45,619 nt of DNA from Pleomorphomonas koreensis DSM 23070. Its GTDB lineage: Bacteria > Pseudomonadota > Alphaproteobacteria > Rhizobiales > Pleomorphomonadaceae. The position numbers and the translations under genes are program-made. Positions 1 to 8,118 of this stretch are shown one piece after another. The DNA lies in contig NZ_KE384327.1 of the NCBI RefSeq assembly GCF_000425185.1, positions 82,343 to 127,961 of the forward strand. Direction: 5' to 3'. The notes under the pieces were generated by a model. That model saw nothing but the letters and a program-made list of their open reading frames with translations. It searched no databases and was not told where the DNA came from. Position 1 is the stretch's first letter. The number at the start of each line of letters is the position of its first letter.

Positions 1-46
1 CGGCGCCGCTTGGCGCCGGAAGCCGCTGACGAGGCTTCAGTCTGAT
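1..46. repeat. Partial copy (A) of dispersed palindromic element
   Basis: The first 46 bases match the right end of the element at 22784-22893: a GGCGCC-rich stretch with the CGCTTGGCGCC core, then a GAAGCCG...GGCTTC stem. The left part lies outside the window. It sits just beyond the stop codon of the minus-strand LacI gene, where on that strand it would form a hairpin in the 3' untranslated region. Confidence 0.7.
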
Positions 47-67
47 TTTTCGGCATTGGCGTTGGCG

Positions 68-1096
68 TCAGCCCAGGCCGCGCAGACCGGCGGAGCTTTC
101 GCGAACCACCAGGTCCGGCGTGACCTGCGTGTTGCGCGGCGGCGGCAGTTCGTCCCGACGACGGATCAGTTCGATCACCCGCTCGACGGCAAGCTGCGAG
201 ACGCGCGAGGCGTTGTAGTCAACCGTGGTGAGCGGCGTCACGGCGAATTCCGCGAACTCGATGTTGTCGAAGCCGACGATGGCGATATCGGCCGGCACGC
301 GAATGCCGGCCTGGGCGCAATAGCGCAGCACGCCGAGCGCCAGCGAATCATTGGCGGCGAACACTGCCGTCGGCCTGATATCGCGGGCCATCAGCGTCGC
401 CATCGCCCAATAGCCGGCCTCTGCCGAATGGCCCTTCGGATCGACGAACAGTTCGGGATCGGCGACGAGCCCGGCGTCGGCATGGGCCTGAAGGTAGCCC
501 TCCTTCTTCTCGGCGTTGCCGAGGGCCGGCGCCGGATCGATCAGGCCGATGGCGCGGTGCCCGTTGCCGATCAGGTGGCTGACCGCCTTGTGGGCGCCGA
601 GCTGCTCGTTCATCGATACGGCATCGATGCCCGAATCGCCGGCGCCGACCAGCAGCACCACCGGATAGTTTCGCTGGCGCAGTGCCCGGATGTGGTCGAG
701 GCGGCGATGATGGGTCGGGAAGATCAGCATGCCGTCGGCTCGCCGCGCCCGGAAGGTCTCGATCATCCGCGTCTCCACCTCGAGATTGTTGTTCGAGGTG
801 GCGAACAGCGTCGTGTAGCCGGCTTTGGCGAGATGGTTCTCGATCGCCTGGGCGACGTGGGTGAGGATGGGGTTTTCGAGGTCGGTCAGAATCAGGCCGA
901 TCGACTTGGTTTCCTGGTTGACCAGCGATTTCGCGACGTAGTTCGGCAGATAGTTGAGTTCGGATGCCGCCTCGCGGATGATCACCTTGGTCTCGGGCGG
1001 AATGCGCGGGCTGTCCCTGAGCGCCAGCGACACGGTGTTGATGGAAAAGCCGGTCTTCTCCGCCACGTCCTTCAGTCGCGCCAGCGGCTTTCCCAT
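68..1096 (-). CDS. LacI-family transcriptional regulator
   Basis: The 342-residue product has the normal length and layout of the LacI/GalR family. An N-terminal helix-turn-helix covers roughly residues 7-26 (LKDVAEKTGFSINTVSLALR), followed by the hinge helix and a periplasmic-binding-protein-like sugar sensor domain (for example AIVGFDNIEFAEFAVTPLTT near residue 270). It lies 12 bp downstream of a VOC gene on the same strand, so the two are probably co-transcribed, and the pair faces an ABC sugar transporter operon. Two similar CG-centred sites at 1574-1587 and 2535-2548 are the likely operators, which would make it a repressor of its own operon and of the transporter. The inducer is probably a sugar or sugar derivative carried by the transporter. 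That is inference from context. Confidence 0.93.
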   Translation of the reverse strand: MGKPLARLKDVAEKTGFSINTVSLALRDSPRIPPETKVIIREAASELNYLPNYVAKSLVNQETKSIGLILTDLENPILTHVAQAIENHLAKAGYTTLFATSNNNLEVETRMIETFRARRADGMLIFPTHHRRLDHIRALRQRNYPVVLLVGAGDSGIDAVSMNEQLGAHKAVSHLIGNGHRAIGLIDPAPALGNAEKKEGYLQAHADAGLVADPELFVDPKGHSAEAGYWAMATLMARDIRPTAVFAANDSLALGVLRYCAQAGIRVPADIAIVGFDNIEFAEFAVTPLTTVDYNASRVSQLAVERVIELIRRRDELPPPRNTQVTPDLVVRESSAGLRGLG

Positions 1097-1108
1097 CGGG
1101 CACCTCTC

Positions 1109-1546
1109 TCAGCGGTTGGCGGGCAGGGCGGAGATCGCCCGGTATTGCAGACAGTCCGCCGCCATTTCCATCAGTTCTATCCGGTTGCCGTCCGGGTCTT
1201 CAATCCAGGCGCCGCGATTGCCGTCGAGCCCGGCCTGGATCGGCGAGGTGAGCGTGACGCCCGCCGCCGCGAAGCGGGCGGCCGTCGCCTCGATGTCCTC
1301 CACCGAGAAACAGACGTGGTTGACGCCCACCGCCGCCTCGTCGGCCGCCCGTCCGGCATGGCCGGCGGGAAACAGTTCCAGGAATGAGGTGTCGGTGATG
1401 CGGAGGTAAACGATCCACGGCTCGCCCTTGTCGTCGACGAGACGCGTCATTTCCCTGAAACCGAGCCCGCCGCAATAGAAGGCGAGCGAGGCCCCGAGGT
1501 CCTGGACCTTGAGCGCCAGATGGCCGAATCCGTTGATACCTGACAA
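1109..1546 (-). CDS. VOC (glyoxalase/dioxygenase superfamily) protein, TTG start
   Basis: The 145-residue product carries two beta-alpha-beta-beta-beta modules of the vicinal-oxygen-chelate fold. Metal-ligand candidates are the His in GFGHLALKV, the Glu in SFLELFPAG, the His in GVNHVCFSV and the Glu in GNRIELMEM. I chose the TTG at 1546 because a strong GGAGG ribosome site (1553-1557) stands six bases upstream and the homologous fold begins directly there. The reading frame stays open further upstream to 1612, but that stretch has no VOC similarity and contains the probable LacI operator at 1574-1587. It precedes lacI in the same transcription unit. The likely role is isomerisation, epimerisation or lyase chemistry on a sugar-derived intermediate; the substrate cannot be read from sequence. 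Confidence 0.85.
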   Translation of the reverse strand: MSGINGFGHLALKVQDLGASLAFYCGGLGFREMTRLVDDKGEPWIVYLRITDTSFLELFPAGHAGRAADEAAVGVNHVCFSVEDIEATAARFAAAGVTLTSPIQAGLDGNRGAWIEDPDGNRIELMEMAADCLQYRAISALPANR

Positions 1547-1573
1547 GATTTTCCTCCAGTTCCGGACTGTTTG

Positions 1574-1587
1574 TAGGAGCGTTAATA
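1574..1587. promoter_or_regulatory. Candidate LacI operator in front of the VOC-lacI operon
   Basis: The site reads TAGGAGCGTTAATA. Its right half (GCGTTAATA) is identical to the site at 2535-2548, and it is centred on a CG step as LacI-family operators usually are; the left half is degenerate. It lies 28 bp upstream of the TTG start of the VOC gene, the expected place for autoregulation. Binding is inferred. Confidence 0.5.
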
Positions 1588-1633
1588 CGAAAGTTGTAGT
1601 CGGGCGTTTCACTGAGAGAAACCACCCGGCCGG

Positions 1634-2455
1634 TCAAGCATCCCAGGCCGGCCCCCAATCGGGAGCGATACCGCGCGGGCCATCGGCAAGCGCGTCGATG
1701 GCGGCGATGTCGTCGGGTGGAAGATGCAGCCTGGTCGCCGCGAAATTGGAGGCGATCCGCTCGCGCCGCGACGAAGTGGGGATGGCCGCATATCCCTTGG
1801 CCAGTTCCCAGGCGAGGGCCACCTGCTCGACGCTGGCGCCGTGCCGGGCGCCGATCGCCTCCAGCCGCGGATTGCCGGCAAGGCTGCCATGGGCAATCGG
1901 CAGGTAGCAGGTGACGAGAATGCCGCGGCGGCGGCACTCTGCGGCAACTTTGTCGTTCTTGAACAGTGGGTTGAGTTCGATCTGGTTGGTGGCGATCCGC
2001 CCCGGACCGAGCCGTCGCTCCGCCTCGTCGAGCAGCGCGATGGTGAAATTGGAGACGCCGATCAGCCGGGTCAGCCCGGCCTGATGCGCCGCGACCAGCT
2101 GGTCGAGATAGACGGCAAGCGGCAGTTCGCCACGCGGTGACGGCCAGTGCAGCAGCGTTAGGTCGACCATGTCGACGCCGAGCTGATCCAGGCTGCGGCG
2201 CAGCGAGGGCGCCAGCTTGCCCGGCCGGTAGTTGTCCGGATCGATCTTGGTGGTGACGAACACCTCGTGCCGCGACAGGCCGGAGCGTCGCAGGGCCTCG
2301 CCGACCATCGGCTCGGTGCCGTAGCCCTGTGCCGTGTCGAGATGCCGGTAGCCGACGCCAAGGGCGGCCAGCATGGCCTCGACTCCTTCATCGCCAAGCC
2401 GCCCCCAGGTGCCGTAACCCATTCTCGGAATGATGTTTCTCGCCTCGACCGCCAT
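1634..2455 (-). CDS. Aldo/keto reductase
   Basis: A 273-residue single-domain aldo/keto reductase, typical in length for bacterial members of the AKR5-like group. The catalytic tetrad is visible as Asp40 and Tyr45 (HLDTAQGYGTE), Lys70 (VFVTTKIDP) and His103 (TLLHWPSP). The NADPH-site region near the C-terminus (AAIPTSSRRERIASNF) is present. It should reduce an aldehyde or keto sugar with NADPH in the cytoplasm. It is read divergently from the ABC transporter operon with the candidate operator 2535-2548 between them, so it probably belongs to the same LacI regulon and handles the transported sugar or a by-product. Substrate unknown. Confidence 0.92.
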   Translation of the reverse strand: MAVEARNIIPRMGYGTWGRLGDEGVEAMLAALGVGYRHLDTAQGYGTEPMVGEALRRSGLSRHEVFVTTKIDPDNYRPGKLAPSLRRSLDQLGVDMVDLTLLHWPSPRGELPLAVYLDQLVAAHQAGLTRLIGVSNFTIALLDEAERRLGPGRIATNQIELNPLFKNDKVAAECRRRGILVTCYLPIAHGSLAGNPRLEAIGARHGASVEQVALAWELAKGYAAIPTSSRRERIASNFAATRLHLPPDDIAAIDALADGPRGIAPDWGPAWDA

Positions 2456-2534
2456 TCCGTACCCCTCCTCCGGCTCTTGGTTGTTCGTCGTGGAGCGCCG
2501 AAACCGCCTTGACGAGATCTGTTTCCTATGCTCA

Positions 2535-2548
2535 TATTAGCGTTAATA
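2535..2548. promoter_or_regulatory. Candidate LacI operator between reductase and ABC transporter genes
   Basis: TATTAGCGTTAATA is a 14-bp near-perfect palindrome (12 of 14 positions symmetric) centred on CG, the classic form of LacI-family operators. It lies in the 146-bp divergent promoter region between the aldo/keto reductase (starts at 2455) and the first permease (starts at 2602), so one bound repressor could control both directions. A half-conserved copy lies at 1574-1587. Confidence 0.6.
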
Positions 2549-2601
2549 CAAGACCGGCGCAAGAGGAACGACGGTCAAACGACAAGCTTACGGGAGGGAC
2601 C

Positions 2602-3498
2602 ATGGGCATCCGCTGGAGCCGGCTGACGCCGCAGCTTGCCCTGACGCCGGCCGTCGCGATCACCGCCATCGCCTTCATCGGTTCGATCGGCTGGACGATC
2701 CTGCTGTCGCTAACCTCGAGCCGCCGCCTGCCGGACTACGCGATCGACTGGACCAACCCGTTTCGCCAGTACGACCGGCTGTTCGCCGACGTCGGCTGGC
2801 GCATTTCGCTGTCCAACCTGATCGTGCTGGCCATCGGCTCGGCACTGGCCATCGTATTCGGCTTCGTGCTGGCGGCGATGATCGAGCGCGAGCGGCGCGG
2901 CGAGGACTTCTTCCGCACCGTCTTCCTCTATCCGCTGGCCATTTCGCTGATCGTCACCGGCGTCGCCTGGCGCTGGATCTTCAACCCGGCGCTGGGCATC
3001 GAGAGCTTCTTGCATTCCCTCGGCATGACCTGGGTGTCGTTCAACTGGCTCGCCGACGGACGCACGGCCATGTACGCCATCATCCTCGCCTCGGTCTGGC
3101 AGAGTTCGGGCTTCTACATGGCCCTGATGCTGGCCGGCCTCAAGGCGATCAACGTCGAGATCTGGAGCGCCGCGCGCATGGACGGCGTGCCTCTCTGGCG
3201 CGTCTACATCGAAGTCATCATTCCGATGATGAAGTTCACCTTCCTGACCTGCGCCATCCTCTTGTCGCTCGGGGTGATCAAGGCCTACGACATCATCGTC
3301 GCCATGACCAACGGCGGCCCCGGCCAATCCACCTGGCTGCCCGCCTACTTCACCATCAAGGCGTTGTCGGCCAAGGGCAATCTCGCCTTCGCCTCGGCGG
3401 CGGCGGTGATGATGCTGGCCATCACCGCCGTGGTGTTCCTGCCGCTCGTCCTCCTCACCGCCTGGCAGCAGCGCGTTCGCAAGGGAGCCGCCGGATGA
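2602..3498 (+). CDS. Carbohydrate ABC transporter permease (MalF/UgpA type)
   Basis: The 298-residue inner-membrane protein has about six transmembrane segments, the first near residues 14-36. The ATPase-contacting EAA-type loop is visible as SAARMDGVPLWRVYIEVIIP at about residues 191-210. The start at 2602 has a good GGGAGGG ribosome site at 2592-2598; the frame is open upstream but that stretch overlaps the operator region and is not family-like. It forms the channel with the next permease, whose start overlaps its stop by 4 bp (ATGA), so the two are translationally coupled. Confidence 0.94.
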   Translation: MGIRWSRLTPQLALTPAVAITAIAFIGSIGWTILLSLTSSRRLPDYAIDWTNPFRQYDRLFADVGWRISLSNLIVLAIGSALAIVFGFVLAAMIERERRGEDFFRTVFLYPLAISLIVTGVAWRWIFNPALGIESFLHSLGMTWVSFNWLADGRTAMYAIILASVWQSSGFYMALMLAGLKAINVEIWSAARMDGVPLWRVYIEVIIPMMKFTFLTCAILLSLGVIKAYDIIVAMTNGGPGQSTWLPAYFTIKALSAKGNLAFASAAAVMMLAITAVVFLPLVLLTAWQQRVRKGAAG

Positions 3499-4397
3499 CC
3501 GTCTCCGCTTCGCCCGCCCCGGCCGTGCTGTTCCCGCGCCCCAGCAAGCGCATCCGGGGACGCAGCATCGCCGTGCTGGTGTTCCTCGCCATGGCGGCGC
3601 TGTTCTTCTCGGTTCCCCTCTACGTGCTGGTCGTCACCTCCTTCAAGACCATGGACCAGATCCGCGAGGGCGCCATCTTCTCGCTGCCCGAGGTCTGGAC
3701 CTTCGACGCCTGGCGCTACGCCTGGGACGAAGCCTGCTCCGGCCTGACCTGCGAGGGCCTGAAGCGCGGCTTCGTCAATTCGCTGGAGATCCTGTTCCCG
3801 TCGCTGATCGCCTCGATCGCCATCTCGGCGGTCACCGGCTACGCGCTGGCGCTCTGGAGCGTCCGCTGGGCCGGCGGCTTCCTGTTCCTGTTGTTCCTCT
3901 GCGCCTTCGTGCCGTTCCAGATCATCATGTACCCGCTGATCGTCATCACGGTGAACATGGGCGTCTACGGCACCATCTGGGCGGTAGCCTTCATCCACAC
4001 CGTGCTGGCCATGCCGGTGCTGACGCTGATCTTCCGCAACTACTACAAGGACATCCCGCCGGAGATCATCAAGGCCGCCATCATGGACAGCGGCTCGTTC
4101 TGGCGGATCTTCGTCGAGATCATCCTGCCGATGTCGGGCAATATCCTGATCGTCGTGCTGATCATGCAGATCACCTCGATCTGGAACGACTACCTGATCG
4201 GCGTCACCTTCGGCGGCCTCGGCGCGCAGCCGATGACCGTCAACCTCGCCAACATGGTCACCGTCACCACCGGCACCGTTTCCTACAACGTCAACATGGC
4301 CGCGGCGCTCCAGACCGCCATCCCGCCGCTGGCCATCTACTTCGTGCTCGGCAAGTTCTTCGTGCAGGGCATCGCCGCCGGTGCCGTCAAGGGTTAA
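3495..4397 (+). CDS. Carbohydrate ABC transporter permease (MalG/UgpE type)
   Basis: The 300-residue product is the second channel subunit. It has an N-terminal membrane segment (about residues 25-45), the remaining segments of the six-helix core, and the EAA loop seen as KAAIMDSGSFWRIFVEIILP at about residues 193-212. Its ATG overlaps the stop of the preceding permease by 4 bp. The insert near residues 75-92, with two cysteines in WDEACSGLTCEG, is periplasmic by topology and is typical of the glucose/mannose-type importers. The ATPase gene follows after 12 bp. Confidence 0.94.
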   Translation: MTVSASPAPAVLFPRPSKRIRGRSIAVLVFLAMAALFFSVPLYVLVVTSFKTMDQIREGAIFSLPEVWTFDAWRYAWDEACSGLTCEGLKRGFVNSLEILFPSLIASIAISAVTGYALALWSVRWAGGFLFLLFLCAFVPFQIIMYPLIVITVNMGVYGTIWAVAFIHTVLAMPVLTLIFRNYYKDIPPEIIKAAIMDSGSFWRIFVEIILPMSGNILIVVLIMQITSIWNDYLIGVTFGGLGAQPMTVNLANMVTVTTGTVSYNVNMAAALQTAIPPLAIYFVLGKFFVQGIAAGAVKG

Positions 4398-4409
4398 CGA
4401 GGAGAGTCC

Positions 4410-5495
4410 ATGCCCCGCGTGTCCTTCGAGCATATCGTCAAGAAATTCGGCGCGCTGACCGTCCTCGACGATCTCGACCTGACGGTCGAGAGCGGCGACT
4501 TCCTGGTGCTGCTCGGCCCGTCCGGCTGCGGCAAGACCACGCTGCTGAACCTGTTGGCCGGCCTCGCCGACGTTACCTCCGGCCGCATCATGATCGGGAC
4601 GCGCGACGTCACCGACCTCGATCCCAAGGACCGGCGTCTGGCCATGGTGTTCCAGTCCTACGCGCTCTATCCGACCAAGACGGTCCGTGGCAACCTGAGG
4701 TTCGGCCTGTCGGCCAGCAAGCTCCCCAGGGAGGAGATCGACAAGCGCATCGCCTGGGCCGCCGACATGCTGCAGATCGGCCCGCTGATGGACCGCCGGC
4801 CGGCCCAGCTCAGCGGTGGCCAGCGCCAGCGCGTCGCCATCGGCCGGGCGCTCGTCAAGCATGCCGACGTGCTGCTGTTCGACGAGCCGCTCAGCAACCT
4901 CGACGCCAAGCTCCGTACCGAAATGCGGATGGAGATCAAGAAGCTGCACGAGGAGCTGGGTCCGACCGTCGTCTACGTCACCCACGACCAGATCGAGGCG
5001 ATGACCATGGCGACGCGCATCGCCATCATGAACGGCGGCAAGATCGAGCAGTTCGGCACGCCGGACGACGTCTACGAGCGGCCGGCCAACCTGTTCGTCG
5101 CCGGCTTCATCGGCTCGCCGTCGATGAACCTCTTGCCGGCCACCGCCGAGGACGGCGGGCGGGCGCGCCTTGCCGACGGCAGCCTCATCGACCTCACTGC
5201 CTATGCCTTCGACGCGGCGCCTTCCCCCGGCGCCGCGCTGGTGGCCGGCCTCCGTCCCGAGCATTTCACGCTCGCCGCGCCGGCGGAGGCCGCCTGCCGC
5301 CTCGATCTTCCGGTGCGCCACATCGAGCGCACCGGCTCGGATGCGCTGCTGTCGCTCGCCTTCGCCGACCGGCGGATCACCGTGCGCGTCACGCCGACTG
5401 ACGCCGCCCATCTCAGGACCGGCGACCGGGTCGCCGTGGCGTTTCCAAAGGATCGCCTGAATCTGTTCGACGCCCGGAGCGGGCGCCGCATCTAG
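4410..5495 (+). CDS. Sugar ABC transporter ATP-binding protein (MalK/UgpC family)
   Basis: The 361-residue ATPase has Walker A GPSGCGKTT (residues 36-44), a Q-loop in MVFQSYALYP, the signature LSGGQRQRVAIGRAL, Walker B VLLFDEPLSNLD and the H-loop in VYVTHDQIEA. After residue ~235 comes a C-terminal TOBE-type domain, as in MalK, where regulatory contacts are made. It energises the two permeases encoded just upstream and is followed after 23 bp by the binding-protein gene. Some genomes share one such ATPase among several importers, so it may serve more than this system. Confidence 0.95.
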   Translation: MPRVSFEHIVKKFGALTVLDDLDLTVESGDFLVLLGPSGCGKTTLLNLLAGLADVTSGRIMIGTRDVTDLDPKDRRLAMVFQSYALYPTKTVRGNLRFGLSASKLPREEIDKRIAWAADMLQIGPLMDRRPAQLSGGQRQRVAIGRALVKHADVLLFDEPLSNLDAKLRTEMRMEIKKLHEELGPTVVYVTHDQIEAMTMATRIAIMNGGKIEQFGTPDDVYERPANLFVAGFIGSPSMNLLPATAEDGGRARLADGSLIDLTAYAFDAAPSPGAALVAGLRPEHFTLAAPAEAACRLDLPVRHIERTGSDALLSLAFADRRITVRVTPTDAAHLRTGDRVAVAFPKDRLNLFDARSGRRI

Positions 5496-5518
5496 CTTCG
5501 GGCAGGGAGGAGAGGAAG

Positions 5519-6763
5519 ATGACAAAGCATCGCTACAGCCTGGGCCTCGCTTTCGCCGCCACGCTCCTGTCGGGCGCGGCCATGGCCGAGGACCTGGTGA
5601 TCTATCAGGACTGGTCGTCACCGGCCGAGGTCAAGGCGCTCAACGTGCTGAAGGCCGCCGCCGCGCAGAAGGGGATCAACTGGATCGACATCACCATACC
5701 CCATGACACCGGCTCCAACGTCACGCTGCTCAATCTGGTGACCGGCGGCAACCCGCCCAACGTCTTTTCCGAGAACAATCCGGCCGTCTACATGGACCTC
5801 GACAAGATGGGTCTCGGCCGCACGATCACCGGCCTGTTCACCGACATCGGCGCCGTCGACCACTTCCCGGCCGTGGTGAAGAAGGTGATCACCATCGACG
5901 GCGAGATTCGCAAGATCCCGCTCGGCATCCAGATCGACGGCATGGTCTACTACAGCAAGGACGTTGCCGCGAAGGCCGGTGTCGACCCGGAAGCCTGGAC
6001 CTCGCTCGACGCCATGTTCGCCGACTTCGACAAGGTGAAGGCGGCCGGCTTCATCCCGCTGGCCATCGGCGCCCAGCAGTGGCAGATCGGCTATCTCACC
6101 CACGCCCTGGTGGCGACGCTGGGCGGCGCCGACTATTTCACCGACATCTACGGTGCGGCGCCCAAGGCCGAGGCTCTCGACGCGCCGGTGCTGCGGGACG
6201 TGTTCACCTGGCTGCGCAAGTTCCAGGAGGCCGCCGACCCCGGCTCGGTCAATCGCGACTGGAACATGACCACCAACACGGTGATCTCCGGTCAGGCGCT
6301 GATGCAGATCCACGGCGACTGGATGAAGGGCGAATGGCGGGCCGCCGGCAAGGAGGCCGGCAAGGACTTCGGCTGCGCGCAGATTCCCGGCGCCAAGGCC
6401 GTCGTCGTGTCGGTCGACAGCTGGGGCCTGCTGGGCGGCCAGCCGGAAGCCAAGGACAAGGCCGAGCTGGACTTCGCCGCCACCGTCGTCGATCCGGTGG
6501 TCAACGCCGACTTCGCCGCCGCCAAGGGCGCGACGCCGGTACGCGCCGACGCGCCGACCGACAAGCTCGACGTCTGTTCGCACGGCGTCCTCGACATCCT
6601 GAAGGACCCGGCGCGGCAGGTGCAGAATCCCCACTCGATGGTCGACCCCGACTGGCAGGCCTCGATCTGGGAGGTGGCCTTCAACTTCTGGAGCAATCCG
6701 GACATGAGCGTCGACGAGGCGATCGCCGCCATCAAGAGCAACTACGAAACGATCCTCAAGTGA
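5519..6763 (+). CDS. Sugar ABC transporter substrate-binding protein (GtsA/MalE-like)
   Basis: The 414-residue precursor begins with a Sec signal peptide, with likely cleavage after AMA at residue 23. The mature part is a family-1 extracellular solute-binding protein. Its general pattern, including GGNPPN, VNRDWNMTTN and GDWMKGEW, resembles the glucose/mannose binding proteins of the GtsA group as I recall them, so a monosaccharide ligand is more likely than a maltodextrin. A ribosome site GGAGAGGAAG precedes the ATG. A strong stem-loop at 6789-6812 follows the stop and probably makes this gene the most abundant product of the operon. The exact sugar cannot be read from sequence. Confidence 0.93.
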   Translation: MTKHRYSLGLAFAATLLSGAAMAEDLVIYQDWSSPAEVKALNVLKAAAAQKGINWIDITIPHDTGSNVTLLNLVTGGNPPNVFSENNPAVYMDLDKMGLGRTITGLFTDIGAVDHFPAVVKKVITIDGEIRKIPLGIQIDGMVYYSKDVAAKAGVDPEAWTSLDAMFADFDKVKAAGFIPLAIGAQQWQIGYLTHALVATLGGADYFTDIYGAAPKAEALDAPVLRDVFTWLRKFQEAADPGSVNRDWNMTTNTVISGQALMQIHGDWMKGEWRAAGKEAGKDFGCAQIPGAKAVVVSVDSWGLLGGQPEAKDKAELDFAATVVDPVVNADFAAAKGATPVRADAPTDKLDVCSHGVLDILKDPARQVQNPHSMVDPDWQASIWEVAFNFWSNPDMSVDEAIAAIKSNYETILK

Positions 6764-6788
6764 TCCCGACCGACTGAACCGGCGGCAT

Positions 6789-6812
6789 CCGGCCCGGAGC
6801 CCTCCGGGCCGG
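6789..6812 (+). terminator. Stem-loop after the binding-protein gene
   Basis: CCGGCCCGG and CCGGGCCGG form a perfect 9-bp stem around the loop AGCCCT, 25 bp after the stop of the binding-protein gene. No U-run follows, so it is more likely an mRNA-stabilising or partial-termination hairpin inside the operon than a full terminator, as is common downstream of binding-protein genes. Confidence 0.55.
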
Positions 6813-6838
6813 GTATCGCCCAGCATGAGCAGGATATT

Positions 6839-7318
6839 ATGGACAACAGACTTCTCGACGAAGACCGCGTCTTCCAGATCTGCTTCGTCACCCACGACGT
6901 CGAGGCGTCGGCGAAATGGTTCTCCGAGCTGACCGGCAAGCCGATCCCGCCCGAGGGCAAGGCCGCCGATCCCGAGGAGGCGCAAGCCGTCTACATGGGC
7001 ATGCCGGCCGCCGTCGGCTGCCGCATCATCATGTTTGCCTTCGGCAACATCGACGTCGAGTTTCTTCAGCCCGGCCCGGAAAAGAGCGCCTGGCGCGACC
7101 TTCTGGAGGAGAAGGGTCCCGGCTGTCACCACATTGCCTTCAAGACACGCAACCTCACCCGGCGGCACGCCTTCCTCGAAGGGCACGGCCACAAGCTGCT
7201 GCAACGCGGCGAGTTCGACGGCGGCCACGGCCGCTACGCCTATTACGACACGGTCAAGGACCTCGGCGTGCTGATCGAACTCTTGGAATTCGACGACGAC
7301 AAGGAGCCGCAGCCGTAA
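6839..7318 (+). CDS. VOC (glyoxalase/dioxygenase superfamily) protein
   Basis: The 159-residue protein has the paired VOC modules. Metal-ligand candidates are the His in CFVTHDVEAS, the Glu in NIDVEFLQPG, the His pair in GCHHIAFKT and the Glu in GVLIELLEF. It looks like the lactoylglutathione-lyase/methylmalonyl-CoA-epimerase branch and is only distantly similar to the VOC protein at 1109-1546. It lies between the binding-protein gene and a sugar isomerase gene in one operon, so it probably acts on an intermediate of the imported sugar. The spacing of 75 bp from the upstream gene includes a stem-loop. Confidence 0.85.
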   Translation: MDNRLLDEDRVFQICFVTHDVEASAKWFSELTGKPIPPEGKAADPEEAQAVYMGMPAAVGCRIIMFAFGNIDVEFLQPGPEKSAWRDLLEEKGPGCHHIAFKTRNLTRRHAFLEGHGHKLLQRGEFDGGHGRYAYYDTVKDLGVLIELLEFDDDKEPQP

Positions 7319-7339
7319 GGCCGACGCAGGAGGACCGCC

Positions 7340-8107
7340 GTGCGCTACCGGATTTCCTACCAGCTCTATTCGTCGCGGAACTTTCCGCCGCTCGAAGCGC
7401 AGTTCCCCATCCTGAAGGCGCTCGGCTACGACGCCATCGAGCCCTGGCTGCCGGCCTACGAGGCCGACGCCCGGGGCTTCCGCCGGGCCCTCGACGATGC
7501 CGGCCTCGCCTGTCACGGCTTTCACATGCCGCTCCAGGGCCTGATCGACGAGCCGAACCGCTTCATCGACATCGCGCTTGCCCTTGGCGCCGGCTATCTG
7601 ATTCCGCCCTTCGTGCCGGAGGAGGAACGGGTCGCCAGCCCGGATTTCTGGAAGGGCATCGGCGGAAGGCTGGCCGAAGCTGCCGAGAGGCTGCGGCCGC
7701 ACGGCCTCAAGGTCGCCTGGCACAACCACGATTTCGAGTATGCGCCGCTGCCCGACGGCTCGCGGCCGATCGACCACATCCTCGGCGCGGGCGACGACGT
7801 ATGGTTCGAGATCGATTGCGGCTGGGTGACGCGGGCCGGTGCCGATCCGGCCGCCGAGCTTGTCCGCTATGCGAACCGTATCGCCTTCATCCAGATGAAG
7901 GATACCGCGCCGCCCGGCGTGACGGCCGACGACGGCTGGACGGCGACCGGCGATGGCATCATCGACTGGCCGGCGCTGCTGCCGCTGATGCGGAAGACGG
8001 CCGCCGAACACATCGTCGCCGAACACGACAACCCCGCCGACTGGCAGCGTTTTGCCGACCGGTCGATCCATTACATGCGCTCGCTCGGCCTGGCGGGCGG
8101 CAACTGA
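7340..8107 (+). CDS. Sugar phosphate isomerase/epimerase (AP-endonuclease-2-like TIM barrel), GTG start
   Basis: The 255-residue protein is a xylose-isomerase-like TIM barrel. Landmarks are KALGYDAIEPW near residue 30, the metal or substrate residues in VAWHNHDFEYAP, the Glu/Asp pair in WFEIDCGWVTRAG, IQMKDT, and the late Glu in IVAEHDNPAD. Such proteins isomerise or epimerise sugars, keto-sugars or inositol derivatives using a divalent metal. The GTG at 7340 is supported by an AGGAGG ribosome site at 7328-7333. With the aldo/keto reductase and VOC proteins it forms the catabolic part of the locus. Confidence 0.9.
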   Translation: MRYRISYQLYSSRNFPPLEAQFPILKALGYDAIEPWLPAYEADARGFRRALDDAGLACHGFHMPLQGLIDEPNRFIDIALALGAGYLIPPFVPEEERVASPDFWKGIGGRLAEAAERLRPHGLKVAWHNHDFEYAPLPDGSRPIDHILGAGDDVWFEIDCGWVTRAGADPAAELVRYANRIAFIQMKDTAPPGVTADDGWTATGDGIIDWPALLPLMRKTAAEHIVAEHDNPADWQRFADRSIHYMRSLGLAGGN

Positions 8108-8118
8108 GGAAATATGGC

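Noticed and set aside
3345-5621. Very long open frame antisense to the ABC transporter genes
   Set aside because: It is a mirror of the high G+C third positions of the permease and ATPase genes; its product is low-complexity Arg/Gly/Asp/Glu-rich and matches nothing.
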